This document shows positions 1 to 6,302 of a stretch of 10,456 nucleotides of DNA, in pieces. Numbering within the stretch: position 1 is the stretch's first letter; every line of letters starts with the position of its first letter. The DNA is from Sediminibacterium ginsengisoli (lineage in GTDB: Bacteria > Bacteroidota > Bacteroidia > Chitinophagales > Chitinophagaceae). The notes under the pieces were generated by a model. It ran no database searches and was not told the DNA's origin. It was given only the letters and a program-made list of their open reading frames with translations. A program made the position numbers and the translations under genes. The stretch covers positions 1 to 10,456 of the forward strand of contig CALPSK010000013.1 in assembly GCA_943326215.1 (NCBI GenBank), written 5' to 3'.

Positions 1-1265
1 GCTTGCTTATTATTTGCTATTAAAATAGAATTTCTATTTATACGATTAGAAAGCTCTATCGTATCTCGTCCAATTCTATTTGACAACATTACAGAAGTAT
101 CTGAAATATTCAATTTTGTATTGATCCTATTGGATAAGGCAACAGTATCCCTTCCTATTCTCGAACTTAACATCCCAGCAGTGTCTACAATGTTCAATTT
201 TGTATTGATTCTATTTGATAAAGTAACTGTATCACTAAAACTGTAAATTGTGTTTGCTAGAAAAGGTTGTATTAAATTAGGAAATTGACTAGCCTCTATT
301 TTATCTAATAATTTTAATCTTATTGCAGCGGCTGTATCAATTATTCCTTGCTTATTTTTTGTAATTAAAATTGAATCTCTAACAATACGACTCGATAGGC
401 TCATTGTATCTCTTCCGATTCTATTTGATAACATTGATGATGTATCAGAAATACTTAGTTTCTTGTTAGTATCAGCAGCAAATTTTAAATTTTTAATTTG
501 CTTTGATACAAATAAAGTAGTGGCAATAGTACTATCTGCTACAGTTGAGTCTTGAGTTATCGTTAGTGGCCTTCCGGTTATTATTGGCGAAACAATTGTT
601 TTATTTGTTAAAGTATCTGTTCCTGCTAAAGTTGTAATTGTTCCTGAAGTAGGAAAGATTAGATTACTTGCTGCTGTTGTTGTAATAGTTAGATCACCTA
701 CCCCTTTTGTAATAATATTATTTGCAATAGTAATTGTTTTACCATTATTATTTATACCTGTTCCACCCTTATTACTTACTAAAATTCCTGTAATTGTAGA
801 TGCAGAGTCTGAAAAAATAGCGTTGTTTGATGTAAATGAATATGGTACAGTCCAAAGTTGCGAAGTCCCAAGATCAAGATAATTATTTGTAGCTGTCCAA
901 CTAGGATCAGGCATAGTTGGCTCAATTGCAATTCTAAGATTAATAAAATAGATGTATTTGGACCAGTCTAAATTTTTTATAGAATTAACACCGGATGTTC
1001 TAGTACCTTGACCAATAACTATGGAAAAAATACCTTCTGGACTTGAAAATACTTTAAAACTCTCCGCATAATCTGTTGTCCCACTAGGCGTTGACCTTTT
1101 AATAGCGATTTGCACATATACGTTACGATTACTTGCTGCATTATTATTTGCATCACGAGCAACTGCTTGAAATAAAATACCCTCAGGCACCACAACCTGT
1201 GCAATAGAAATATTATTAATTATCATTAATAATAAAGAGAAAATAATAATTTTTTGCGCTTTCAT
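1..1265 (-). CDS. Secreted fibre-like repeat protein, 3' end beyond window
   Basis: The frame is open from an ATG at 1265 to the window edge: 421 codons with no stop, so the C-terminus is missing. Residues 1-22 form a signal peptide (basic MKAQK, hydrophobic core, cut near IA-Q). Residues about 30-145 match the N-terminal domain of many secreted Bacteroidetes proteins: FQAVARDAN, then EGIFSIVIGQG, then GTSQLWTVPYSF. Residues 160-255 resemble phage tail-fibre shaft sequence: NKGGTG, GTITTLAGTDTLTNKTI and ADSTIATTLFV. Residues 267-421 are a Ser/Asn/Asp-rich stalk built on the motif DTxxMLSxRIGRDT. The protein is probably exported and surface-exposed, and may trimerise like other fibres; that is inference from the shaft motifs. 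The gene starts 18 bases after the small AraC-like gene, suggesting co-transcription. Its ligand and role are unknown. A C-terminal endosialidase-chaperone or sorting domain would be plausible but lies outside the window. Confidence 0.82.
   Translation of the reverse strand, partial: MKAQKIIIFSLLLMIINNISIAQVVVPEGILFQAVARDANNNAASNRNVYVQIAIKRSTPSGTTDYAESFKVFSSPEGIFSIVIGQGTRTSGVNSIKNLDWSKYIYFINLRIAIEPTMPDPSWTATNNYLDLGTSQLWTVPYSFTSNNAIFSDSASTITGILVSNKGGTGINNNGKTITIANNIITKGVGDLTITTTAASNLIFPTSGTITTLAGTDTLTNKTIVSPIITGRPLTITQDSTVADSTIATTLFVSKQIKNLKFAADTNKKLSISDTSSMLSNRIGRDTMSLSSRIVRDSILITKNKQGIIDTAAAIRLKLLDKIEASQFPNLIQPFLANTIYSFSDTVTLSNRINTKLNIVDTAGMLSSRIGRDTVALSNRINTKLNISDTSVMLSNRIGRDTIELSNRINRNSILIANNKQ
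3..467 (-). repeat. In-frame stalk repeats, 84-nt and 345-nt periods
   Basis: Two nested periodicities lie inside the fibre-like gene. A 28-residue (84-nt) unit spans 108-191 and repeats at 24-107; the partial unit before it lies at 192-233. The bases TTCAATTTTGTATTGAT recur exactly at 109 and 193, 84 apart. A longer block of about 40 residues at 348-467 recurs at 3-122, an offset of 345 nt (115 residues). Both copies of the long block read I-S-D-T-S-x-M-L-S-N-R-I-G-R-D-T and end in N-K-Q. The offsets are multiples of three, so the reading frame is kept. The long period suggests a segment of several short units was duplicated. Confidence 0.85.
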
Positions 1266-1283
1266 GTAGTAAAAAATTAATAT

Positions 1284-1652
1284 TTATATATTGGGACTGT
1301 TTGATTTATTTTTAACAACTTCTAAAAAATTATTTTTATCATCATACCCAGAAAGTTTAATGATAGAATCCATTGGTAAATTTGAATTAATTGGATTTTT
1401 CAGTTCATTTAAAAAATACGTGTACCTATACTCATTTAACAATGTTTTAAATAAACAGTTATAAAAAACTTTCGAGATATGGTCTAGTTCATCAGGACTA
1501 ATATTTAATAAACTAGAGAAATCCTCAATAGAGGCAGTTGGATGTAAATAGTATTTTGAGTCAAAAAAGTAATGATCAAATACTTTTTTACTTGTAGAAT
1601 CGTTTTGACCAAACTTAAAAAAGAAACTCTTTAAAAAATGAATTAAAGTCAT
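1284..1652 (-). CDS. Free-standing AraC-like helix-turn-helix domain protein (122 aa)
   Basis: This small protein aligns without gaps to the C-terminal DNA-binding domain of the neighbouring membrane regulator. Residues 40-115 (ASIEDFSSLLNIS ... NNFLEVVKN) match residues 276-351 there (ANIEEFSNIMGVS ... RFYQPFKK). It therefore holds both helix-turn-helix units of an AraC domain and nothing else apart from about 39 N-terminal residues rich in Phe and Lys. The second unit is degenerate: GYDDKNNF replaces GFSSRQRF, and the protein stops about eight residues before the usual end, with SNSPNI in place of the G-x-x-P tail. It may be a divergent DNA-binding protein, a non-binding modulator of its larger neighbour, or a decaying fragment. 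The gene lies 137 bases after the larger regulator and 18 bases before the fibre gene. The start is the only reasonable ATG, and it sits inside an 8-bp inverted repeat. Confidence 0.68.
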   Translation of the reverse strand: MTLIHFLKSFFFKFGQNDSTSKKVFDHYFFDSKYYLHPTASIEDFSSLLNISPDELDHISKVFYNCLFKTLLNEYRYTYFLNELKNPINSNLPMDSIIKLSGYDDKNNFLEVVKNKSNSPNI

Positions 1653-1672
1653 GATCTAGTATTTTAGATCAT
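1651..1672. promoter_or_regulatory. Inverted repeat over the start codon of the small AraC-like gene
   Basis: ATGATCTA (1651-1658) and TAGATCAT (1665-1672) are perfect 8-bp arms around a 6-base spacer, and the right-hand two bases of the minus-strand arm belong to the start codon. It could be an operator close to the transcript start, or an mRNA hairpin that hides the start codon. The symmetry is seen directly; the role is inferred. Confidence 0.45.
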
Positions 1673-1725
1673 AAAAATTGAATAAAAATAATGGGAGAAC
1701 AAATTACCTATGTATCAATGCTAAA

Positions 1726-1771
1726 TGTCATTGTTTTGATAAAAATTACAGCTGTAACGTTTCAAATGACA
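1726..1771. promoter_or_regulatory. Nested inverted repeats between the two regulator genes
   Basis: A perfect 12-bp palindrome, TTACAGCTGTAA, lies at 1746-1757. It is flanked by TGTCATT (1726-1732) and AATGACA (1765-1771), a second perfect 7-bp inverted pair whose centre is only about 3 bases from the palindrome centre. The block falls just downstream of the larger regulator's stop codon and 74 bases or more before the small gene's start. That is a natural place for an operator controlling the small gene and the fibre gene. No clear -33/-7 promoter pair was found beside it. Binding is inferred from symmetry and position only. Confidence 0.4.
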
Positions 1772-1789
1772 CTGATTTTCAATAACTTA

Positions 1790-2887
1790 TTAACTTAAGA
1801 TGTCAATAAGGTCTGAAGGGTTACCACCATGATATTTCTTAAATGGCTGGTAAAAACGCTGTCTGGAACTAAAACCAACTTCCAAGGCTAGGGCCTCAAC
1901 GGTATAATTATTAAATTCTGGGGCTTTAATGATTTCAACAAAGTATTCCACCCTTGATTTATTAAGCAATTCTTCGAAACTCATAGAGTAAGTGAAATAG
2001 ATGTAATTAAACATGATCTCTTTACTGACACCCATGATATTAGAAAATTCTTCAATATTTGCAGTCTTACTCTTGTAATAGAAATTTGTAAAAAATTGAA
2101 AGTTAAAATCAACCTCCTTAATATCAGAACTGAAGTCATTTCTGTTGAATAAAAAGCCAAAAGAAATCTTAGACCCATTTTTATTAATGAAACTAGGTCT
2201 ATATAAAATGGTTAAAAGTAAAGCTAACGCGTATACTGTAGTAATATAGGATTTGAAATCATTAGGTATTTTAAAAATCATCGTAATAACAATAATAACT
2301 AATTGTGTCACTATTACCATAAAAAACGAAAAAGTCCATACCTGCACTCTTTTAAAATAAATATTTTTATATGAAAATTTAAACAGAATATTATAAATGT
2401 AATAAAGACAAAATAAATTAAATAAAATAAAATCTAATTCTAAAAAAAGGTCAAGATAAATAGGCAGGTTAGTACTAATAGCTGCCTGATCTCCTATACT
2501 ATTAATACCATTAGCTTTGGGAAATACCGTATCATATCCTACAATTTCTACATAAAATATTAAAAAGACATAAATCGTATAAGCAGTAATTGTATATATA
2601 TTGGCAATCTTTTTGTGTTGGATAAAATATAAATTAGTAAATATTTGAACCATTGATGTTCCAACAAGCATTGCACAAGTCATTTTTAAAAGTATAAACT
2701 GATCCGGTGACGTCCTGATAAATAAAGAGAAGGAACCAACACCAATAGCAAGAACAAGTAATAAGAAAAAGATTTTTAGCTTTATGGGAGATTTGAATCG
2801 AATGAGTACGTCAAACAAAACAATGATCGAAAGAAGGAATAAAAAGAAGTAGTAACATTGAATTAGAGAGAAAGAAGCGAAATTCAT
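1790..2887 (-). CDS. Membrane-anchored AraC-family transcriptional regulator (7 TM + HTH)
   Basis: This 365-residue protein has about seven predicted membrane helices, near residues 9-28, 37-57, 65-88, 94-117, 142-170, 182-206 and 213-229. A linker and a C-terminal AraC/XylS-type DNA-binding domain (276-365) follow. The first helix-turn-helix is NIEEFSNIMGVSKEIMF. The second is well conserved, VEALALEVGFSSRQRFYQPF at 330-349, followed by G-x-P-S-D-L as in the family. Such fusions are common in Bacteroidetes and are thought to link a membrane-sensed signal to transcription without a separate kinase; the signal here is unknown. The loop between helices 4 and 5 (about 118-141) is the main soluble outer segment and could bind a ligand. 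The gene is the first of three on this strand; the likely targets are the next two genes. The start is the ATG at 2887, which gives a membrane helix right away, as expected. Confidence 0.8.
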   Translation of the reverse strand: MNFASFSLIQCYYFFLFLLSIIVLFDVLIRFKSPIKLKIFFLLLVLAIGVGSFSLFIRTSPDQFILLKMTCAMLVGTSMVQIFTNLYFIQHKKIANIYTITAYTIYVFLIFYVEIVGYDTVFPKANGINSIGDQAAISTNLPIYLDLFLELDFILFNLFCLYYIYNILFKFSYKNIYFKRVQVWTFSFFMVIVTQLVIIVITMIFKIPNDFKSYITTVYALALLLTILYRPSFINKNGSKISFGFLFNRNDFSSDIKEVDFNFQFFTNFYYKSKTANIEEFSNIMGVSKEIMFNYIYFTYSMSFEELLNKSRVEYFVEIIKAPEFNNYTVEALALEVGFSSRQRFYQPFKKYHGGNPSDLIDILS

Positions 2888-3081
2888 AGAATTACATTAA
2901 ACTAAGTTATAATATATAATGACCTACGTTTAATCATTAAGTGACTTGAAAATATAGAAAATAAACTTAATACAGCTTGATATACCCAAAATCATATTGT
3001 CATTAATTATATAACATTATTAATCTATCATTTATATATTACATAATAAATATATTTACACTCATAATCAGTTCTATTCAT
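2888..3081. other. AT-rich spacer with no gene
   Basis: This stretch is extremely AT-rich, with stops in all six frames. It must hold the promoter of the membrane AraC gene, which reads leftward from 2887. No good match to the Bacteroidetes -33/-7 pair could be picked out by eye, and nothing else is recognisable. Confidence 0.6.
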
Positions 3082-3165
3082 TTAGAAATTAAGCTCCAAA
3101 ATTGCCCTAACATCCCCAGAAAATTTCTCCAAACTAGCTCCTAAGGAGGCTACAAAGCCTCTCAT
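3082..3165 (-). other. Coding-like 27-codon stretch, possible gene remnant or small ORF
   Basis: On the minus strand an ATG at 3165 opens a 27-codon frame ending at TAA (3082-3084). The product has a protein-like composition (SLEKFSGDVRAILELNF at the end) and is far less AT-rich than the spacer beside it. The ATG lies inside the loop of the terminator hairpin, so normal translation initiation there is doubtful. It may be the tail of a lost gene or chance. No family was recognised. Confidence 0.2.
3135..3164 (+). promoter_or_regulatory. Alternative hairpins competing with the terminator
   Basis: On the plus strand four segments can pair in sequence. TAGCTCC (3135-3141) pairs with GGAGGCTA (3145-3152) with one bulged G. 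GAGGCT (3146-3151) pairs instead with AGCCTC (3156-3161) across the loop ACAA. AAGCCTCTCA (3155-3164) forms the terminator with 3171-3180. The 2:3 pairing would block the terminator, which is the logic of an attenuator. No leader peptide or known riboswitch core was seen upstream, so regulation is only suggested. Confidence 0.3.
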
Positions 3166-3184
3166 GCAATTGAGAGGCTTTTTT
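3154..3184 (+). terminator. Intrinsic terminator
   Basis: An 11-bp perfect stem, AAAGCCTCTCA (3154-3164) with TGAGAGGCTTT (3171-3181), has a 6-base loop and runs into six T residues (3179-3184) on the plus strand. On the minus strand it is preceded by A residues and followed only by TTTG, so it should work best rightward and more weakly leftward. No plus-strand gene lies just upstream. It may end an unrecognised short RNA, insulate the SRAP gene at 3344, or end the minus-strand remnant at 3200. Confidence 0.75.
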
Positions 3185-3199
3185 GTGTATACTTCAGCA

Positions 3200-3382
3200 C
3201 TACTCCACCGCCTTCTCTAAATCGGCAATGATAAATTTAGACATTTGTAGAAATGCATAAGTTGCCTTTTGTGCTATGGCGAGGTTGGTCAATTCAAAAT
3301 AAGTTAAAATTCTTAATTTGCAGGGAAGACTATTCAAAAATATATGTGTTACGTTATTGGCATAAAAATTCCTAAAAAGCAA
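3200..3382 (-). pseudogene. Possible 3' remnant of a minus-strand gene
   Basis: A minus-strand frame ends at a stop at 3200-3202, 16 bases before the terminator-like hairpin as transcribed. Its last 30 or so codons read like an amphipathic helical protein end (LAIAQKATYAFLQMSKF, then IIADLEKAVE). The stretch 3200-3300 is clearly less AT-rich than the spacer to its left. The only ATG upstream (3382) lies inside the SRAP gene, and codons before about 3300 look non-coding. So it is more likely the tail of a lost gene than an intact small gene. No family was recognised and chance cannot be excluded. Confidence 0.22.
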
Positions 3383-4096
3383 ACTATTAAAGTAGGAGAC
3401 ACTGTATTAAATTTGGATGCCATTGATATACCTATGCAGTCGGGCTTTGCTTATGACCAGTGGCCAGTAATTTTTAATGAACCTAGTAGAGAAGATACTA
3501 TAAATACCCCCCAAAAGTCTTTCTTAAGACCAGGCCTTATGCACTGGGAGCTTATTCCCAATTGGGTGCGTAATGAGAAAGAATTAACAGAATCAAGAAA
3601 AAAATATACCACCCTTAATATAAAGGCAGAAACTATTTTAAGCAATAAAGTGGCGCAAAGCACTATTCATAGCAACAGGTGTTTGGTACTAGCTTCTCAT
3701 TTTTTTGAATGGCAACAAATTGAAAAAGAAAAGTACCCGCACTGTATTTCATTGAATGAAAAACCTATTTTTTATATAGCAGGAGTTTGGAATACTTGGA
3801 CCAACCAAAATACAGGAGAAACTAAAAATAGCTTTGGTATTATTACCACTGAAGCCAATGGCTTAATGAGTAAGATTCACAATGTCAAAAAAAGAATGCC
3901 CACCATCTTAGAAGAAGATGCAGCCAATGCTTGGGTGAATGAAAATTTAAACGATGTGCAAATTTTGGAATTGGCTAAATATCAAATAAATGAATCTAAA
4001 ATGAGCGCCAATACGGTGGCTAAGAATTTTCAGCAAAGCACGAACCCATGCGAGAAAGTAGAATACAAGATATTCACGCCCCAAACTTTATTCTAG
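3344..4096 (+). CDS. SRAP-domain protein (HMCES/YedK family), abasic-site DNA crosslinking
   Basis: SRAP proteins shield abasic sites in single-stranded DNA by forming a covalent thiazolidine link through the cysteine exposed after Met1 is removed. All family landmarks are visible in the 250 residues. These are Cys2 (MCYVIG), HWELIPNW at 67-74, the Asn/Glu pair in LNIKAETI (N92, E96), RCLVLASHFFEW at 112-123 with the active-site Glu122, AGVW at 146-149, and His179 ahead of KKRMPTIL. The Cys2 requirement fixes the start at 3344. The His-to-RMP spacing is longer than the HxRMP of E. coli YedK (IHNVKKRMP), a variation I associate with Bacteroidetes members. It is the only clear plus-strand gene here. 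A near match to the -7 element (TTAATTTG, 3313-3320) lies 24 bases before the ATG. It converges on the beta-CASP gene with a 23-base gap. Confidence 0.93.
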   Translation: MCYVIGIKIPKKQTIKVGDTVLNLDAIDIPMQSGFAYDQWPVIFNEPSREDTINTPQKSFLRPGLMHWELIPNWVRNEKELTESRKKYTTLNIKAETILSNKVAQSTIHSNRCLVLASHFFEWQQIEKEKYPHCISLNEKPIFYIAGVWNTWTNQNTGETKNSFGIITTEANGLMSKIHNVKKRMPTILEEDAANAWVNENLNDVQILELAKYQINESKMSANTVAKNFQQSTNPCEKVEYKIFTPQTLF

Positions 4097-4103
4097 CGCT
4101 TTA

Positions 4104-4123
4104 ATAATTAATCTCCTAATTAT
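4104..4123. terminator. Weak AT-only hairpin between convergent genes
   Basis: ATAATTA (4104-4110) and TAATTAT (4117-4123) pair perfectly around ATCTCC. The hairpin sits in the 23-base gap between the SRAP stop and the beta-CASP stop and overlaps the latter. It has only A-T pairs and no proper T-run, so any terminator role is weak. No better terminator is present in the gap. Confidence 0.25.
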
Positions 4124-5523
4124 ACAATTTCCACTGTCTCATGCATTTCTGGAGCAATCACTTCTTTAAACCCTTTCTTGCGTAATCTTTCCGCAAAATG
4201 ATCCTGCACTTCGGCTTCACCATGCACTACAAAAATTTGCTTTACTAAATCGGGGCTTTGGCAGCCTAAGAATTGCATAAGGTCCTCGTAGTCGCCATGG
4301 GCGCTCATACTTCTAATAGAACCCACTTTGGCTATGACAGGATACTCTTCACTATATATCTTCACCAGCTTTGCCCCATTCATTAATCTTCCACCTAAAG
4401 AATGCGGCTCGCAATAACCTACTAGTAAAATAGTATTCTTTGCATTGCTAATATTATTTTTAATATGATGCTTTACCCTACCCGCATCGGCCATACCAGA
4501 GGCAGATATAATAACCTTGGGATGCAAGTCCTCATTCAAGGCCTTACTCTCTTCCACCGATTTTATATAACGAAGGCCCTCGAAATCAAATGGGTCGTCA
4601 TCTACCTCTAATATTTTTTGAATTTTTTTATTGAAGTATTTAGGGAACATTTTAACTACATCGGTAGCTTCAATACTTAAAGGGCTATCTACATAAACAG
4701 GAATATGTGGTAGCCTTTTTTCTAAGGACAACTGATTCAGTTCAAATAAAATTTCTTGAGTCCTACCTACACTAAATGCTGGAATAATTAAATTTCCTTT
4801 TTGCTCCACGCAGGTTTTTTCAATCCAATGTAAAATATCATCGGGTGTGGTATGAATTAAATCGTGAAGTTTATCACCATAAGTGCTTTCAATAATAATG
4901 GTATCGGCTTGAGGGAAAGTAGAGGGTGAGCGCAATATCATATCGCGATACCTTCCTACATCACCACTAAATGTGAGTGTTTTAGTTTCTGCGCCTTCTT
5001 TAATTTTTAAACTAACAGCAGCACTTCCTATAATATGTCCAGCATCGGTAAATAATAATTCTACTGAATTAGAAATCTTGGTGGGCTGATTGTATTCAAC
5101 AATAGTTAAAAGGGGTAGTACAATATTCACATCATCCATATCATACAAGGGCTCAATGGGAGGCAGGCCCTGTCTAGCTCTGCGCTTATTGCCATATTTA
5201 GCGTCGTCTCTTTGAATCATGGCAGAGTCTTCCAATAAAATTTCAGTGAGCGCCTTGGTGGCTGGGGTACAATAAATATTTCCTTTGAAACCTTCTTTGG
5301 CTAATTTAGGAAGTAAACCAGAATGGTCGATATGTGCATGCGATAAAATAACAAAATTTACTTTACTGGCATCAAAACCAAAACTAGCATTCAGCGAATC
5401 GGTATCTCTTCCCATTCCTTGGAACAAACCACAGTCAAGTAAAAAATTTTCGCCATTATCTAACTGCACTAAATGCTTAGAACCTGTAACGGTACGCGCA
5501 GCACCATGAAAGCTTATTTTCAT
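4120..5523 (-). CDS. Beta-CASP metallo-beta-lactamase-fold ribonuclease
   Basis: This 467-residue cytoplasmic protein belongs to the CPSF73-like beta-CASP group, the type represented by Thermus TTHA0252. Metal ligands are complete: SHAHIDH at 61-67 (H62, H64, D66, H67), H163 in DAGHIIGSA and D188 in FSGDVGR. Beta-CASP motifs follow: E212 in ESTYGD (motif A), H409 in SMSAHGD (motif B) and H434 in VVHGE (motif C). DSPLSIEATDVV (279-290) and GYCEPHSLGGRL (369-380) are further family blocks, the latter in the C-terminal RNA-specificity region. All catalytic residues being present, it is expected to be an active zinc-dependent RNase, probably acting in RNA processing or decay; the substrate is unknown. 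The ATG at 5523 gives the standard MKISFHGAARTVTGS beginning. The gene starts 27 bases after mlaE and is probably the last in that transcript. Confidence 0.93.
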   Translation of the reverse strand: MKISFHGAARTVTGSKHLVQLDNGENFLLDCGLFQGMGRDTDSLNASFGFDASKVNFVILSHAHIDHSGLLPKLAKEGFKGNIYCTPATKALTEILLEDSAMIQRDDAKYGNKRRARQGLPPIEPLYDMDDVNIVLPLLTIVEYNQPTKISNSVELLFTDAGHIIGSAAVSLKIKEGAETKTLTFSGDVGRYRDMILRSPSTFPQADTIIIESTYGDKLHDLIHTTPDDILHWIEKTCVEQKGNLIIPAFSVGRTQEILFELNQLSLEKRLPHIPVYVDSPLSIEATDVVKMFPKYFNKKIQKILEVDDDPFDFEGLRYIKSVEESKALNEDLHPKVIISASGMADAGRVKHHIKNNISNAKNTILLVGYCEPHSLGGRLMNGAKLVKIYSEEYPVIAKVGSIRSMSAHGDYEDLMQFLGCQSPDLVKQIFVVHGEAEVQDHFAERLRKKGFKEVIAPEMHETVEIV

Positions 5524-5550
5524 TCTATAAATTTGTACTACTAAGTTAAC

Positions 5551-6288
5551 TTAAATAGCAATGGCAGCTACTAAATAATCGGCAATGAGTATAAGTATAC
5601 AACTTACTACCACCGACTGCGTGCCTGCTTTACCAATTTCTAATGCCCCGCCTTTTACATTATAACCAAAATAACAAGGCACAGTGCTTATGATAAATGA
5701 GAAAATAAACGATTTATAAAAGGCAATAGTTACATAATTTGACTCAAAACCTTTTCTAATACCCATAATAAAAATTTCAGGAGCAACTGAGCCAGTAAGA
5801 CCACCTACAAAATAGCCACCCCAAACACCAATAACAGCAGACACTCCTACAAGTAGGGGCACAATGGTGAAGCAGGCTAGTATTTTGGGAAGTATTAAAT
5901 AGTTCTTGGTATTGATGCCCATAATTTCAAGTGCGTCTATTTGCTCGCTAATGCGCATATTGCCTAATTCACTTGCAATCTTTGAGCCTACCACACCTGC
6001 TAAAACAATACTTAAAAAAGAGGGTGCAAATTCAAGCAGCATACTATCTCTCACCACAATACCCACAGTCGTAATAGGAATTAAGGGATTCACAAACTGC
6101 GCTGCCGTTTGTACTGTAATAACTGCACCTAAAAAAAAGGAGATAATAATAACAATGGGTAAGGATCCAAAACCAATGTCCATACATTGTTTGATATACT
6201 CATTCCAAAACATTTTTTTGTTTTCGGTTTTTGTAAACATTCCCTTTAACATTAAAAGGAAGTAGCCAAAATGAGTAAAAATATTCAT
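5551..6288 (-). CDS. mlaE: MlaE-family ABC transporter permease (lipid transport)
   Basis: This is the inner-membrane permease of an MlaFEDB-type ABC system, which moves phospholipid between inner and outer membrane. From the start used here it has 245 residues, the usual length. The family signature is clear: SEQIDALEIMGI (114-125) after ASELGNMRI, then YLILPKILACF, and near the end GYNVKGGALEIGKAGTQSVV. Membrane segments lie near 42-62, 85-108, 133-165, 192-212 and 225-243. An ATG at 6336 in the same frame would add 16 residues and overlap maeB by 34 bases. I chose 6288 because MNIFTHFGYF is where family members normally begin and because it leaves a 14-base gap after maeB. The partner ATPase (MlaF) and substrate-binding protein (MlaD), often adjacent, are not downstream here; they must be encoded elsewhere. 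Confidence 0.88.
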   Translation of the reverse strand: MNIFTHFGYFLLMLKGMFTKTENKKMFWNEYIKQCMDIGFGSLPIVIIISFFLGAVITVQTAAQFVNPLIPITTVGIVVRDSMLLEFAPSFLSIVLAGVVGSKIASELGNMRISEQIDALEIMGINTKNYLILPKILACFTIVPLLVGVSAVIGVWGGYFVGGLTGSVAPEIFIMGIRKGFESNYVTIAFYKSFIFSFIISTVPCYFGYNVKGGALEIGKAGTQSVVVSCILILIADYLVAAIAI

Positions 6289-6302
6289 GCCACAAAAATA
6301 AC

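Noticed and set aside
1..470. Regularly spaced repeats that might suggest a CRISPR array
   Set aside because: The repeats are in frame within a long open coding frame, diverge from copy to copy, and have no unique spacers between identical direct repeats.
1..1265. The fibre-like gene as part of a prophage
   Set aside because: It has a signal peptide and a Bacteroidetes secreted-protein domain, and no capsid, portal, terminase or integrase gene is visible nearby.
1019..2178. Short minus-strand frames at 1019-1204 and 1981-2178
   Set aside because: Both are out-of-frame shadows of the fibre gene and of the membrane AraC gene.
2888..3081. Possible tRNA or other structured RNA gene in the AT-rich spacer
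   Set aside because: No cloverleaf, T-loop sequence or conserved RNA core is present; the composition is too AT-rich for a stable RNA.
5285..6265. Plus-strand open frames opposite the beta-CASP and mlaE genes (5285-5509 and 5906-6265)
   Set aside because: They are antisense shadows of well-supported genes, with no recognisable motifs.
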